IMG/VR virus record: IMGVR_UViG_3300030382_003620
Span: 1-41,312 of that record
DNA: 41,312 nucleotides
Direction: 5' to 3' (one strand)
DNA from: a virus
The notes below the pieces were generated by a model. The model did no database searches and was not told the DNA's origin. It saw only the letters and a list, made by a program, of their open reading frames with translations. The translations under genes were made by a program, and so were the position numbers. Positions 1 through 8,600 of the stretch are shown here, piece after piece (the first letter of the stretch is position 1; each line of letters starts with the position of its first letter).

Positions 1-787
1 CACCATTCTCAATGGTATCCCCTAAGATGCCAGAGTCTACTAAATCTTGCTCATTATATTGTACAAACTTGTCCCACTCGTCGCGTATCAATCCTTTTGC
101 ATCTCTCGCATGTTCATAAGCTCGAACAAGATTCGCATCCTCGTATTCATCCAATGCGCCGACTGCGTTATCTCCTGAACTCCCTGCTGTTGCCGAGTAG
201 ATTTCTCCGTCTTCATCAACAAGGAATCTGGTTCGCATCGCGTCGCTAACATAAGCGCGAACCGTAAAGACGTTGCCATCCCCTTCGATAACACGCGAGG
301 TATTACTTCCGTCGTGCTCCTCCACCTGAATATCAACCAAACCGTAGGCTGATGTGTTTTTCCCTGTACTGGCAGTGCCTCCGCTGCTTCTTATGAGCGT
401 TACAATGTCCTGCGCTGAGTTCTCAGCAATCACATCGAAAATAACGCCCCCTGCATTCCCTGACGTTTGCATGACGTTGAGAAAAGTATTGGCTTCCCCC
501 CGTCCAGTTCTTCCGTGATCGACTCCTGTACTCTGGAGTGCAAATATCTTGTCGGTGTTCCCACCTTGATTGATTGTCAGGCCCATCGTGATGTCGGTAT
601 TGGCAGAGTCGTTGATATAGACAGAATTCGCAAACTTTGTTGCCCCCGTGATGGTGAGTAAACTGCCGTTTCCTTCGAGGTGTTCTCCCCCGGCATCCTC
701 TAGGTATATCTTCCCTGAGAATATCTGGTTTGCTGTCCAGTCGTTAACAACACCTGTGTGTACATCATGTGAGATTCGTAAACTCAT
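1..787 (-). CDS. Tail fibre protein, 3' end cut by window edge
   Basis: The frame is open from an ATG at 787 to base 1 with no stop, so 262 residues are present and the C terminus lies outside the window. A good ribosome site (GGAGAGAATC) precedes the ATG. The N terminus (MSLRISHDVHTGVVNDWTA) is nearly the same as that of the fibre at 40122-40937, so the two share a particle-attachment end and differ afterwards. The middle is low-complexity and beta-rich (many G, T, S, N). The last visible part (about 225-262: DEYEDANLVRAYEHARD, then YNEQDLVDSGILGDTIENG) resembles the C-terminal end of many environmental-phage fibres, so perhaps only some tens of residues are missing. The gene follows the 94-aa gene by 9 bases. 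Fibre role is inferred from the paralogue and composition. Confidence 0.75.
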   Translation of the reverse strand, partial: MSLRISHDVHTGVVNDWTANQIFSGKIYLEDAGGEHLEGNGSLLTITGATKFANSVYINDSANTDITMGLTINQGGNTDKIFALQSTGVDHGRTGRGEANTFLNVMQTSGNAGGVIFDVIAENSAQDIVTLIRSSGGTASTGKNTSAYGLVDIQVEEHDGSNTSRVIEGDGNVFTVRAYVSDAMRTRFLVDEDGEIYSATAGSSGDNAVGALDEYEDANLVRAYEHARDAKGLIRDEWDKFVQYNEQDLVDSGILGDTIENG

Positions 788-796
788 GATTCTCTC

Positions 797-1081
797 CTAG
801 TCGAAATACTGGATATACAGCGTCGCATCGTCCGATCCAGCGCGGATGAAACGAAATTTGCCGAGATTGTAACGATTATCTGTGAGATCGATCTGTGACC
901 CGTTCAATATCTTGAAATCGTTTGTTGTTGCTGCACCTGCGTCGTTCTCCATATGGATATCCGCGACATCAACCATAATGATCGCACGATGTGCGCTTGT
1001 GGGAACACTTGCGAGTGCAACGGAAGAACTAGATACGGTGAGTTTCTCTGTGCCAAGTCCGTCCAGTCCAATATTAGACAT
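797..1081 (-). CDS. Small virion-associated protein, copy 1 (94 aa)
   Basis: A 94-residue beta-rich protein with the core LTVSSSSVALASVPTSAHRA and ending FRFIRAGSDDATLYIQYFD. It starts at ATG 1081 behind AAGGA. It is nearly identical to 40947-41231 and clearly related to 38013-38327, which shares LTVSSSSV, AATTSN/AATTND, the DNRYN/GRNNYD stretch and the LRFIRTGSDD/FRFIRAGSDD ending. In both near-identical cases a fibre gene follows within 10 bases. This suggests a small structural or adaptor protein for the fibre or tail, but no named family is recognised. The function is inferred only from position. Confidence 0.7.
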   Translation of the reverse strand: MSNIGLDGLGTEKLTVSSSSVALASVPTSAHRAIIMVDVADIHMENDAGAATTNDFKILNGSQIDLTDNRYNLGKFRFIRAGSDDATLYIQYFD

Positions 1082-1106
1082 ATGTCCGATCCTTTCTTGA
1101 GGCCCA

Positions 1107-1160
1107 CCAGCGGGACAAACGCTGGCTCATTACCTTTATGGACGGAGTAATTTCTCCGTC
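1107..1160 (-). other. Two hairpins before the 94-aa gene
   Basis: Two perfect stem-loops lie between the 156-aa gene and the 94-aa gene. One is CCAGCG/CGCTGG with a 7-base loop (1107-1125). The other is GACGGAG/CTCCGTC with a 6-base loop (1141-1160), inside the last codons of the upstream gene. Neither is followed by a clear T-run on the minus strand, so they are not typical terminators. Message stability, processing or partial attenuation are possible. The same two hairpins recur at 41257-41310. Confidence 0.45.
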
Positions 1161-1606
1161 ACCTTGAAGACATTATACTTCCCCTCATTCAAATCGGGAA
1201 CCACCGCAACCTCAGATCGTGGATCATGGGGGTCTTGGTGGATTGCCACTGCCGGGACGTGACCATTGAATTTATTGAACATGTAAATCTGCTGCTCGAT
1301 ATCACGAAGCTGTTGCTTCTGGTCGTGATTCTCCATCTGTTCTCTGGCTGCTTCGTATGCAGCCTGTCCATGTCCAGAGTTATCCTGACCACTGAGCCCG
1401 TTCTCTGCTTTTTCCCCCAGCATTGCAGCAACAGATTCCTTGTCAAACTCTCCAAAGTTCGGAAGAACGATCTCTAGGTTGACATCTCTTTTCCGTCCCA
1501 AAGCATCGGTTCGTGTCGTGGGCATCTGGTATGTTGCGAATGCGTATCCGCTTTTGTCTGCCCAGATAACAGGATTATCATTATCCGTCTTTCGTGTAAG
1601 TCCCAT
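1136..1606 (-). CDS. Unknown late protein, 156 aa
   Basis: Not recognised. It is soluble and charged. Residues about 85-115 (EAAREQMENHDQKQQLRDIE) form a probable helix or coiled coil, and a beta-like end follows (SEVAVVPDLNEGKYNVFKV). The ATG at 1606 is preceded by GAGGGAATC. It sits late in the structural operon between a 177-aa unknown and the fibre module, so a minor virion or assembly role is likely. The last eight codons overlap a hairpin and are also duplicated at the right end of the window. Confidence 0.65.
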   Translation of the reverse strand: MGLTRKTDNDNPVIWADKSGYAFATYQMPTTRTDALGRKRDVNLEIVLPNFGEFDKESVAAMLGEKAENGLSGQDNSGHGQAAYEAAREQMENHDQKQQLRDIEQQIYMFNKFNGHVPAVAIHQDPHDPRSEVAVVPDLNEGKYNVFKVTEKLLRP

Positions 1607-1621
1607 GATTCCCTCGTTGTG

Positions 1622-2155
1622 TTATTCGTCTTTGGACGGCTCCTCAAGAGCCTTTTGTTCTTTCCCGGCCTCAAGTGCCATGTTCTTGTACTCGGAAAGA
1701 TGCTCCAGTGTCTGCTTCCACATCTCTTCCATCTCCTCGATAATAGCAACAGGAGGAAGAGACGGGGCGTCTGGTAGATCAATGCGATGATGCGGTCGTA
1801 CCAATGCCTGAGCAAGTGCCTTTGGACCCTCGTACTGTAAGTAGTGACTCATCAGCATGAGACTATACGACGGGACATGCTGCTTCGGAATGATGAATGC
1901 AGAGGCCCCAATACCCAGAAGGTAATGGTCGCAGTCATCACACATGTAAAGAGGAAGGCCCCCGCGAATAACGAGTCGCGGCATGACGTGCTCACATGTC
2001 AGTGCTTCCCCCGGAGGAGAAAACCACGACAGGTCGTACGGACCCGATTCGTCAAGAAGAACTTTCTTCTTGGCTTCGAGTTTTTTCTTTGCCTCTGTTC
2101 GCTCTTCAACGTACTGTTGTTCGTACGCAGCGAGGGCATCCTCTTTATCAATCAA
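1622..2155 (-). CDS. Unknown late protein with CxxC, 177 aa
   Basis: The frame opens at a TTG codon (2155) overlapping the TGA of the upstream gene, so translation is probably coupled. No in-frame ATG or GTG lies nearby. Residues 1-35 are a charged helix (EDALAAYEQQYVEERTEAKK). A Cys pair with His follows (CEHVMPRL, then MCDDCDHYL), which could bind a metal. The C-terminal quarter is again helical and Glu/Lys-rich. No family is recognised, and its place after the capsid genes suggests a minor virion or assembly protein. Confidence 0.6.
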   Translation of the reverse strand: MIDKEDALAAYEQQYVEERTEAKKKLEAKKKVLLDESGPYDLSWFSPPGEALTCEHVMPRLVIRGGLPLYMCDDCDHYLLGIGASAFIIPKQHVPSYSLMLMSHYLQYEGPKALAQALVRPHHRIDLPDAPSLPPVAIIEEMEEMWKQTLEHLSEYKNMALEAGKEQKALEEPSKDE

Positions 2156-2583
2156 TTCACTACACCACCGGGGACTCCATACACGTAATTCATAAACATG
2201 TTGATTCCCGTTATCGTCGCATCCACTGTTCCTGTTTCATCAATGTGGAGATTGACGTAATCGTTTGCGTCGAGATCATCCGCTGATGTCGATGCCGTCA
2301 CCGCTCTTAGCGTGAGGTCCGTCCATGCCGTACTCGATGAGTCCACAGCAGTTCCGATATCTGTTGTCCCTATTCCTGCTGTCCCGCCATCCTCTGGTCC
2401 GAGAGCGACATAGTTTGTTCCACTCGCTGCAAGGTCTTCCGATGTCCCAACAACCGTCTCGATTGCCGAAACATCAACAGCCTGTGGGACGCGACCAACA
2501 TTCACTCGTTCGTCAGCCTGACCAAGTGTTGCGCTGATGTCATGCCACAACATGCTATTTGCATTCATGTAGTTAAAAGACAT
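2152..2583 (-). CDS. Probable structural (decoration-like) protein, 143 aa
   Basis: The start is placed at ATG 2583 because AAGGAG lies 5 bases upstream. A longer frame reaching 2637 would add 18 basic residues with no ribosome site, inside the preceding gene. The protein is rich in T, D, A, G and S with beta-strand alternation, and it ends NMFMNYVYGVPGGVVN. This composition is common in capsid decoration and tail proteins, but no specific family is recognised. It lies four genes downstream of the scaffold, counting capsid as the first. Confidence 0.65.
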   Translation of the reverse strand: MSFNYMNANSMLWHDISATLGQADERVNVGRVPQAVDVSAIETVVGTSEDLAASGTNYVALGPEDGGTAGIGTTDIGTAVDSSSTAWTDLTLRAVTASTSADDLDANDYVNLHIDETGTVDATITGINMFMNYVYGVPGGVVN

Positions 2584-2584
2584 T

Positions 2585-3253
2585 TTAACTCCTTCGTATC
2601 TTGTGTTCGTCTTGATGTTTCTTCCACGCTTTTTCACTCTTATATCCTACACCATGCTGATCGCACCAGTGCTTGTGCGTCTCCCCCTTTGGAGGAGGAC
2701 CCACTCTTTCTTTCTTGTAGAGACAATGCTGTCTCCAGTGTCGAAAACTTTCTGTACGAAATTCATGCGTAGAACAGAAGAACTCTTGAGTCTTAGGGGA
2801 ACCGTCTGGGGAGGCGGGCTCTTCGGGAGTTTCCTCAACCGACACCTGCGTTGCCATGTCTGGATGACGCAAGCGGAACCCTTTCTGCAGTCGCTGGGCA
2901 ATGTCGGGAGCATGTGCGGGAAGGGGGTCTGTTAACTCCCATCCCATATTATGCTCAACCAGATGTCGTCGGGTATCACCCTGACGATTAACTTTTCCCT
3001 TCACTTCTTCAATGCGACTCACCTTTACCTCGTGATAGTAGAAGGCACGTCCCGGCTCCGTCCATAAAGGCTCGTCACGAACAAGCTCGGCATCAATGCC
3101 ATGCTCGTTCACGACTTGTCGCTGGATATTGTGCCACTGTGTTTCACGAAATGCTTCGATGTGAACACGAAGATTTTTCAGGAACTCCGGTCTGGAACGA
3201 GCAGATTCCGCATGGTGTTGCTCCACTGCCTGCTCCCAACTGGTCAAAGTCAT
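2585..3253 (-). CDS. Unknown protein with C2H2-like zinc motifs, 222 aa
   Basis: It starts at ATG 3253, sharing ATGA with the stop of the preceding gene. The first 130 residues are helical and charged. The C-terminal third has two finger-like segments: FFCSTHEFRTESFRHWRQHC and HWCDQHGVGYKSEKAWKKHQ followed by DEH. The latter has Cys-x2-His then His-x4-His spacing. Paired Cys/His elements imply zinc binding and perhaps DNA or protein contact. Finding them in a capsid-gene neighbourhood is unusual. The molecular role is unknown. Confidence 0.65.
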   Translation of the reverse strand: MTLTSWEQAVEQHHAESARSRPEFLKNLRVHIEAFRETQWHNIQRQVVNEHGIDAELVRDEPLWTEPGRAFYYHEVKVSRIEEVKGKVNRQGDTRRHLVEHNMGWELTDPLPAHAPDIAQRLQKGFRLRHPDMATQVSVEETPEEPASPDGSPKTQEFFCSTHEFRTESFRHWRQHCLYKKERVGPPPKGETHKHWCDQHGVGYKSEKAWKKHQDEHKIRRS

Positions 3254-3828
3254 TGCTTACTCCTGCTTCTACTACGCTTACGCCCACGTGAACGCTTGCG
3301 CTTGCTCCTCACCGCCACAGGCCCTTGTGTTTCACGATCGAGAACATCCTCGTCACGATCAGGCGGCTCCTCTAAGCTAAATATGCGTGTAACGTACTCG
3401 GACGCTCCCGTATGATCCGCAAGCATCCGATATCCTTCAATGTGTTTCTCGATACGGAGAGGTCGTGGATTCTTACTTCCACATGCGCTGCACTGAAAGT
3501 AGTTATCCACGGACCTCGACTCCGCACGTTTATGTTGCTGACGCTGTGCATCTGTAGAAGACGCATGATTCTGATGTTGATTCGGAAGAGCACTCGTCCA
3601 TGTGCACTCACGCGCAGTACAGGCAAAAACAGTTTGCTTTGCCAGACGTGCTGCCTGTGAGACAGGGATTTCTGATCCCCACTTCCTTTCAACAAGGTTA
3701 TACAATGCGATCTTCTCTTCTTCATCGCCAGAACGCTCCTCAAACGAAACATCTGTTCCCGTCTGGGAATCCGTAAATCCCCCGGTTGCATTTGCCCGTC
3801 TTTGTTCACGTAGCTGGCGCAGTGTCAT
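3250..3828 (-). CDS. Unknown protein with zinc-ribbon-like Cys pairs, 192 aa
   Basis: The start is taken at ATG 3828, which shares one base with the capsid stop (TAATG). An upstream in-frame start would overlap the capsid gene by 70 bases. The protein has two Cys groups (VFACTARECTW and FQCSACGSKNPRPLRIEKH, a CxxC with downstream His) and a highly basic Arg/Ser/Lys tail of about 20 residues, which suggests nucleic-acid contact. It is translationally coupled to the capsid gene, so it is made at the same time as the head. Function unknown. Confidence 0.65.
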   Translation of the reverse strand: MTLRQLREQRRANATGGFTDSQTGTDVSFEERSGDEEEKIALYNLVERKWGSEIPVSQAARLAKQTVFACTARECTWTSALPNQHQNHASSTDAQRQQHKRAESRSVDNYFQCSACGSKNPRPLRIEKHIEGYRMLADHTGASEYVTRIFSLEEPPDRDEDVLDRETQGPVAVRSKRKRSRGRKRSRSRSKQ

Positions 3829-4721
3829 TAAACTGTTGCCGCTGTATCCGAGTAGACTTCGACACCCCAGTTGTCCACGAGTTCTCCCTCGCCCCATTCT
3901 TGGAAGATGCCAATTTCTTCGGCCCGGAGAGAATGATCCGTATCACGGGTCACCTCTGCGTCATTTGCCATGACCATTCCCAGTGCACCCTTACTGAAGA
4001 TTGCACCCTTGGAATCGTCACTACCATCGCGCTCGATCAATCCACTATGGTAAATCTGGACTCCATAGAGGCGATCTGATCCACGCCACCATCGCTTCAC
4101 GAGGTCTTCAGACAATCCGCTGCTGAACGCACCCGTTGCTGCTGATCCCTGATCGGTCAAATCAAGCATGATGTCGCTGATCTGTTCGATGTGGAGGGCC
4201 GCATGAAGAGGCAATGGCGCAGGGCCATAGCTGGAACTGTTATCGGTTAAGAGGTAGGCAACCGAACCACGGAAGTACGTGATATCGAGAGCCGTTCCTG
4301 CGCCAACGACAGACTTGGAAAAACCATCATAGAGAGCAATGACATCTTTTGCCATGCGCCGTCGTAATGAGTTTCCGAGTAATGTTCCCGTCTTCGCATA
4401 GACATTGCTATCACCCTGTCGGCGTTGGAGCCTCTTGGAAATGATGGCAAGAATCCCATGCTCAGATGGGGTAATCGTGACGCTGTTTGTCACAAGCTGT
4501 TCGGCCTGTGCGAGGTCCACACCTTCTGTTAATGCCGAGGCATCACTGAGGCGTGCATAGCGGGACATGTCCCACTGTTTGTGTCCTTGCGGTATACGTT
4601 CAACGTCGATCAAGTCGGGGTCTGGGGCTGCTGGCTCGAATGCGTCTCTCGCCTTTGCCACCAGAATTTTCTGACCTGAATCGAGGTTGCTTGTGCTAGA
4701 AATCGAAATTCCGGTAGCCAC
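3828..4721 (-). CDS. Major capsid protein (HK97-type)
   Basis: A 297-residue protein directly downstream of the scaffold, the usual place for the shell protein. The start is GTG 4721, overlapping the scaffold stop (TAGTG), with AAGGAG upstream. The N-terminal arm (about 1-80) is followed by a core with IISKRLQRRQGDSNVYAKTG and MAKDVIALYDGF. The C-terminal part has KGALGMVMANDAEVTRD and ends WGVEVYSDTAATV, the pattern of capsid proteins of the P22/N4-gp56-like HK97-fold groups. It should form the icosahedral shell after scaffold exit. The family assignment is by pattern and order, without a structural search. Confidence 0.85.
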   Translation of the reverse strand: MATGISISSTSNLDSGQKILVAKARDAFEPAAPDPDLIDVERIPQGHKQWDMSRYARLSDASALTEGVDLAQAEQLVTNSVTITPSEHGILAIISKRLQRRQGDSNVYAKTGTLLGNSLRRRMAKDVIALYDGFSKSVVGAGTALDITYFRGSVAYLLTDNSSSYGPAPLPLHAALHIEQISDIMLDLTDQGSAATGAFSSGLSEDLVKRWWRGSDRLYGVQIYHSGLIERDGSDDSKGAIFSKGALGMVMANDAEVTRDTDHSLRAEEIGIFQEWGEGELVDNWGVEVYSDTAATV

Positions 4722-5542
4722 TAGCTAACTCCTTTTTCCTTGTATGCACGGGTTAGCTCGTCACCAGACACATCATCACCCCTGTTATGGGCATCGATAA
4801 TCTCATCAGCAGTACGTGTCCGTTGTCCACCACCCATCGCTGGGGGAGGCGGTTGTTGCTGCTGACGTTGTGCCTGTTCTGGAGCCGGTGCAGTTTGTCC
4901 TTGTTTGTAGTGCCGGATGTTTGATTGCAGCGCACCGATCCACTCGTCAGGATTCATATTGGAGTTTAACCCGTCCCAAACTGATTGATATGTAGGAGAT
5001 TGACCACTGTCGGCTTTCCTAAAATCGTCCATCAGGTTGGGGATTCCTGATGCGGCAATAACAGATAAGATCCGTTGTTCCATTTCTGCTCGCGCATCGG
5101 TTCCTTCTCCCTGTTGTGTCCCATCATCAGCAGGAAATTCTGCCTGTGCTGATCCACCCTGTTCGATCTTACGTTCGAGGTCGTTAAACTTCATCTCAAG
5201 TTTTTCTTCGTCCGTAAGATTTTGATATGCGTACCCCTTGATTTGGTTTACCTCTTCTTTGACGAGATCCAAAGCACGGTACACATCCTGTTTCAGTTGA
5301 TTCTGACTCTTGTCAGAAGCGGATTGCCAGTAGCTACGATCTGCTGCGGCAACACGTTTCGTCGTCCCTTCAATATCGAGACCATCAATCCTCTGATTCA
5401 ACTGTTCGAGCTTCTGGTCTAGCGATGCTGTATCAGGTTGCTCTTGTCCGGCGGTGACATCCGAAAGGGAATCGACTTCTTTCTGAAGTTCCTCGATATC
5501 CGATTGAATCTCATTCTTCTCTTCTGCGTTCTGCTGTGTCAT
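4721..5542 (-). CDS. Capsid scaffolding protein
   Basis: The start is set at ATG 5542, which has AAGGAG 5 bases upstream; the frame extends to a GTG at 5563 but without a better site. The first 130 residues are a long acidic coiled coil (EIQSDIEELQKEVDSLSDV and QKLEQLNQRIDGLDIEG). A Gln/Pro-rich linker (QAQRQQQQPPPPAMGGGQR) precedes a short C-terminal helical tail (TADEIIDAHNRGDDVSGDEL). Acidic coiled coil, disordered linker and a short C-terminal capsid-binding helix are typical of internal scaffolds. It overlaps the capsid gene by one base. Confidence 0.8.
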   Translation of the reverse strand: MTQQNAEEKNEIQSDIEELQKEVDSLSDVTAGQEQPDTASLDQKLEQLNQRIDGLDIEGTTKRVAAADRSYWQSASDKSQNQLKQDVYRALDLVKEEVNQIKGYAYQNLTDEEKLEMKFNDLERKIEQGGSAQAEFPADDGTQQGEGTDARAEMEQRILSVIAASGIPNLMDDFRKADSGQSPTYQSVWDGLNSNMNPDEWIGALQSNIRHYKQGQTAPAPEQAQRQQQQPPPPAMGGGQRTRTADEIIDAHNRGDDVSGDELTRAYKEKGVS

Positions 5543-5613
5543 TGCACTCCTTGACAAGGCCACGGGTCCAGTGGCTTCTCACTCAAGATTTTCCCTTATT
5601 ATACACATGTTGT

Positions 5614-8600
5614 TTATTCACCTCGATAGGGTTCCGAGCTAAACCCTGAAAAACTTATCAGGGCTTGCATCTTCTCCTCGGTGTCAAATTCTCTCTGGTT
5701 CTCTTCATTTTGCAGGGTACTTGTTAGACCAAATCGGAAGAGAACTATATCAATATAGCGATTACTGCTGCGTACCTGTCTTCTTGTCTCCTCGACAATT
5801 CGATCAATCTGCTTGATGGTGTCACTCGGCTCCTTCAAAACATCCGTCTTACTCTGTCTCCATTCATTGAGAACCCCATAACGCTTTGCCAGTTCTTCCC
5901 CAACTTGCCAGTATCCCTTGAGGGAGAGTCGAGCATCGTGCCATTCTCGTACAACTTCGGGCATATCTGGGTCGTACTTCATCATCTTCTGTACTTCCCA
6001 CCAGACCTCTTCTCCCTTTCCACCCGTACGATGGTTCCACTTTTCAACCCACGCACTTTCGAGTTCCGAGTATTTCTGGTAATCAAAAAATGGGTGCTCC
6101 TGATTTTCCGAACTTAAGTCGGGATGAAATGTGACATCGGAATAATAATCTTGCAAGATAAGATCAGAATCTGCTGTCGTATTCAGAGGCTCTTCTTTAT
6201 CAAGACGGTTGAAATAATCCGAAACTTCTGGTGAATTTTTGATAAGCTGATCGCGGATGTCTGCCCTGCTCTTACCTAATTTTACAAGTTCCTCTGGCAA
6301 CCTTCTTGTTGAATAGAACCCTTGTGTACCAAGGTCTCCCTTCGCATACTTATCTTCTGATGTACGTATCCAATTATGAAGTCCTTCCACTTGTTCATCT
6401 TTGTGGTCATTCAAATGTACATTGTACTGTTGGAATATAGCAGCAAACCCGCGTCCTTCCGTTTCTTCAATACTTTGCATGTAATTCGTATCGGCATCTC
6501 GCAAATCAGGGAAGACAGAAAGGAGGAACTCCTTTTCCGTGCTACTCATTTTTTTCACACCAAGACGTTGTGCCTCGTGCATTGTATAGGGTGGAAGACC
6601 AAGCTCTTCTGCTCTCTCGTCCATCAAATGGCCCAACTCTCCCCAGTGACTTGGTTGCCGTGTCAGCATCCCGTTAAAAGATAATGGTGCTGCCCATAAC
6701 GGTAGACTCGGATTTTCTACTACGAGGTCCTTCATGATAATGGGAAGAAACGCATCACGACCAATCGTTGCAACAATTGACCCCGGATTAGTAATATCGT
6801 TCCCAGTGAAATCCTCTTGGTCGAGTATCGTCGTTATCGCTCTTCCTGATCCCGATGCCTTCCCTCGGAGCCAACGAATGGCTGGATTTCCAAAGGGCCC
6901 ACCTTCTCGTGGGAATGTTGCGAATCGGTCAGGGTCCACATTCTCTGCTGTCTCCTGCATTAGATCCCCAATGAGTCGAATTACAGATCTCTGGAATCCC
7001 GGTATACCAATCCATACTCCATCTATTTCGATCTGCATAAAATGTGGATCAGATGGGTCGAGGTTTACATCTTGACCTGTTTGTCTTGCAAGAAACGTAT
7101 GGATTGATAGTTGTGACATCATCAGCTTCGACAGTGACTCACGTGCCTGTTGTCCTCGTATTCCACCCTGCAAAGCAGACCCAAGAACCGCAAGGTGTGC
7201 ACGGTAATAACCACGTGCCAGCATCAATCCAGACTCGATGCTTCTCTGTTTTGAACGAATACCAATCCCTTTACTTGTTCCAATAAGATTATCAACAAAC
7301 CCGGTGAGTTCAGTCAGAGACTTTCCTTCTGCCTCATAAACAGGCTTCAGGGAAAGATACAGTTCCCGTCTTCCTTCATCACGAAGTATCTTGAAGGACG
7401 CCTCTGGTCGGCTGCGTAATTCTGTCCCCATTCTCCGTATTATTTTGTCAATATATCCTTTTGTCCCAATCTTCTCCTCTAGGTCACGCATCATGACACG
7501 TGCCGTCTCCGTATGACGTGCACCAGCAAACCACTCAGAAGACTGCTCGAACGTCGATCCGTTTTCGACCATTTCCTTGTAATCATCAAAGTGCTTAACA
7601 ATCTGCTTTTCCCAGTATTTAGGCTCGACCAAGGCAGCTTGTGTCTTCCCCATAACCTTCATCCATGCAGCAGGTGCACGAGCAAGAAGATAGAGTCCTT
7701 GGTTGAATGGAGCAGCATTGTCACCTGTTAGGACAAGCATCCTGCTCCAGTCATTGAACTTTGTAAATACTCCCTTCCATCCTGCCGCTGGATCGGCTAA
7801 ACGTGAATCAATATGTTTTTGTGTCTTTTCATCAAATAGGTATTCTCCCATATTGTTCATGTTTCGTGTTTGAAGAAAGTTCTGCCCATCTTGTATTTGT
7901 TTTGCGGAAAAGGCATCCCTATCCTTAACGGACGCATTGTTATCCGCTCTTTTCCATTCTTGTATACGATCATTCATAGCTGACTCGACATTCATCCGTT
8001 TTTCGTTCACGGAACGCTCAACGGTTCTCCATGACTTTCTAAGAAAATCTGTACGAAGAGATGGGTCCTTGATGTTCTGCCCCTTGAGAAGTAGCTCATA
8101 TTGCTCTGGTTCAAGATCGCGATGTAATTGTTCTAACTGCTTGTTTTTAACAACACGATCAACAGAAATCATAGCTGAATCATCCGCAACACTTGTCCTC
8201 GGACCACCTTTGGCAAGTTTGCCCTGTGTCGATGGAATGGAGTCTGGATCGCTGATGAGAAGCCTTCTCAGTCGAGGGGGGAGAGCCGCCCATCTATCGA
8301 GCATTTTTGCTGCTTCTGGACTGGACCACCCAAGAGCCTCCTCCACGTCTGGCCTGACTTCAGGAGAAAATTTCGTTTCTTCCATTCTTGCGTCTGGTCT
8401 CCACCTCGCTACTTCCGTCTCTCCCATTGTTTCGGAAAGTAATCTTCCTTCCTGATATCCACGAAGGAGCCTCTGGTTCCGTGCAATGAGCTTGGCCTCG
8501 TCAAGGGAAATACCCGCATCGTTCAGAGCTTTTTGTATCGGTATTTCTGTCGTTTCGTATGTATCAACAAATGTTTTTCCCCGTATCATCTCCGACATAG

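Larger units (their letters stand above)
797..1162. repeat. Long direct repeat, copy 1 (partner 40947-41312)
   Basis: These 366 bases match 40947-41312 at roughly 88-90 percent by eye. The gene-coding part carries scattered substitutions, many at third codon positions. The last 74 bases or so, upstream of the small gene, are identical. The substitutions show a real old duplication and not an assembly overlap. The copy covers the 94-aa gene, its upstream hairpins and the last codons of the 156-aa gene. Confidence 0.85.

Noticed and set aside
1081-1162. Repeat between window ends as a terminal assembly overlap
   Set aside because: The left copy starts 797 bases inside the window, and the coding parts differ at many positions, so it is a true duplication.
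2584-2637. Upstream extension of the 143-aa gene by 18 residues
   Set aside because: The extension lies inside the preceding gene and has no ribosome site, whereas AAGGAG sits 5 bases before ATG 2583.
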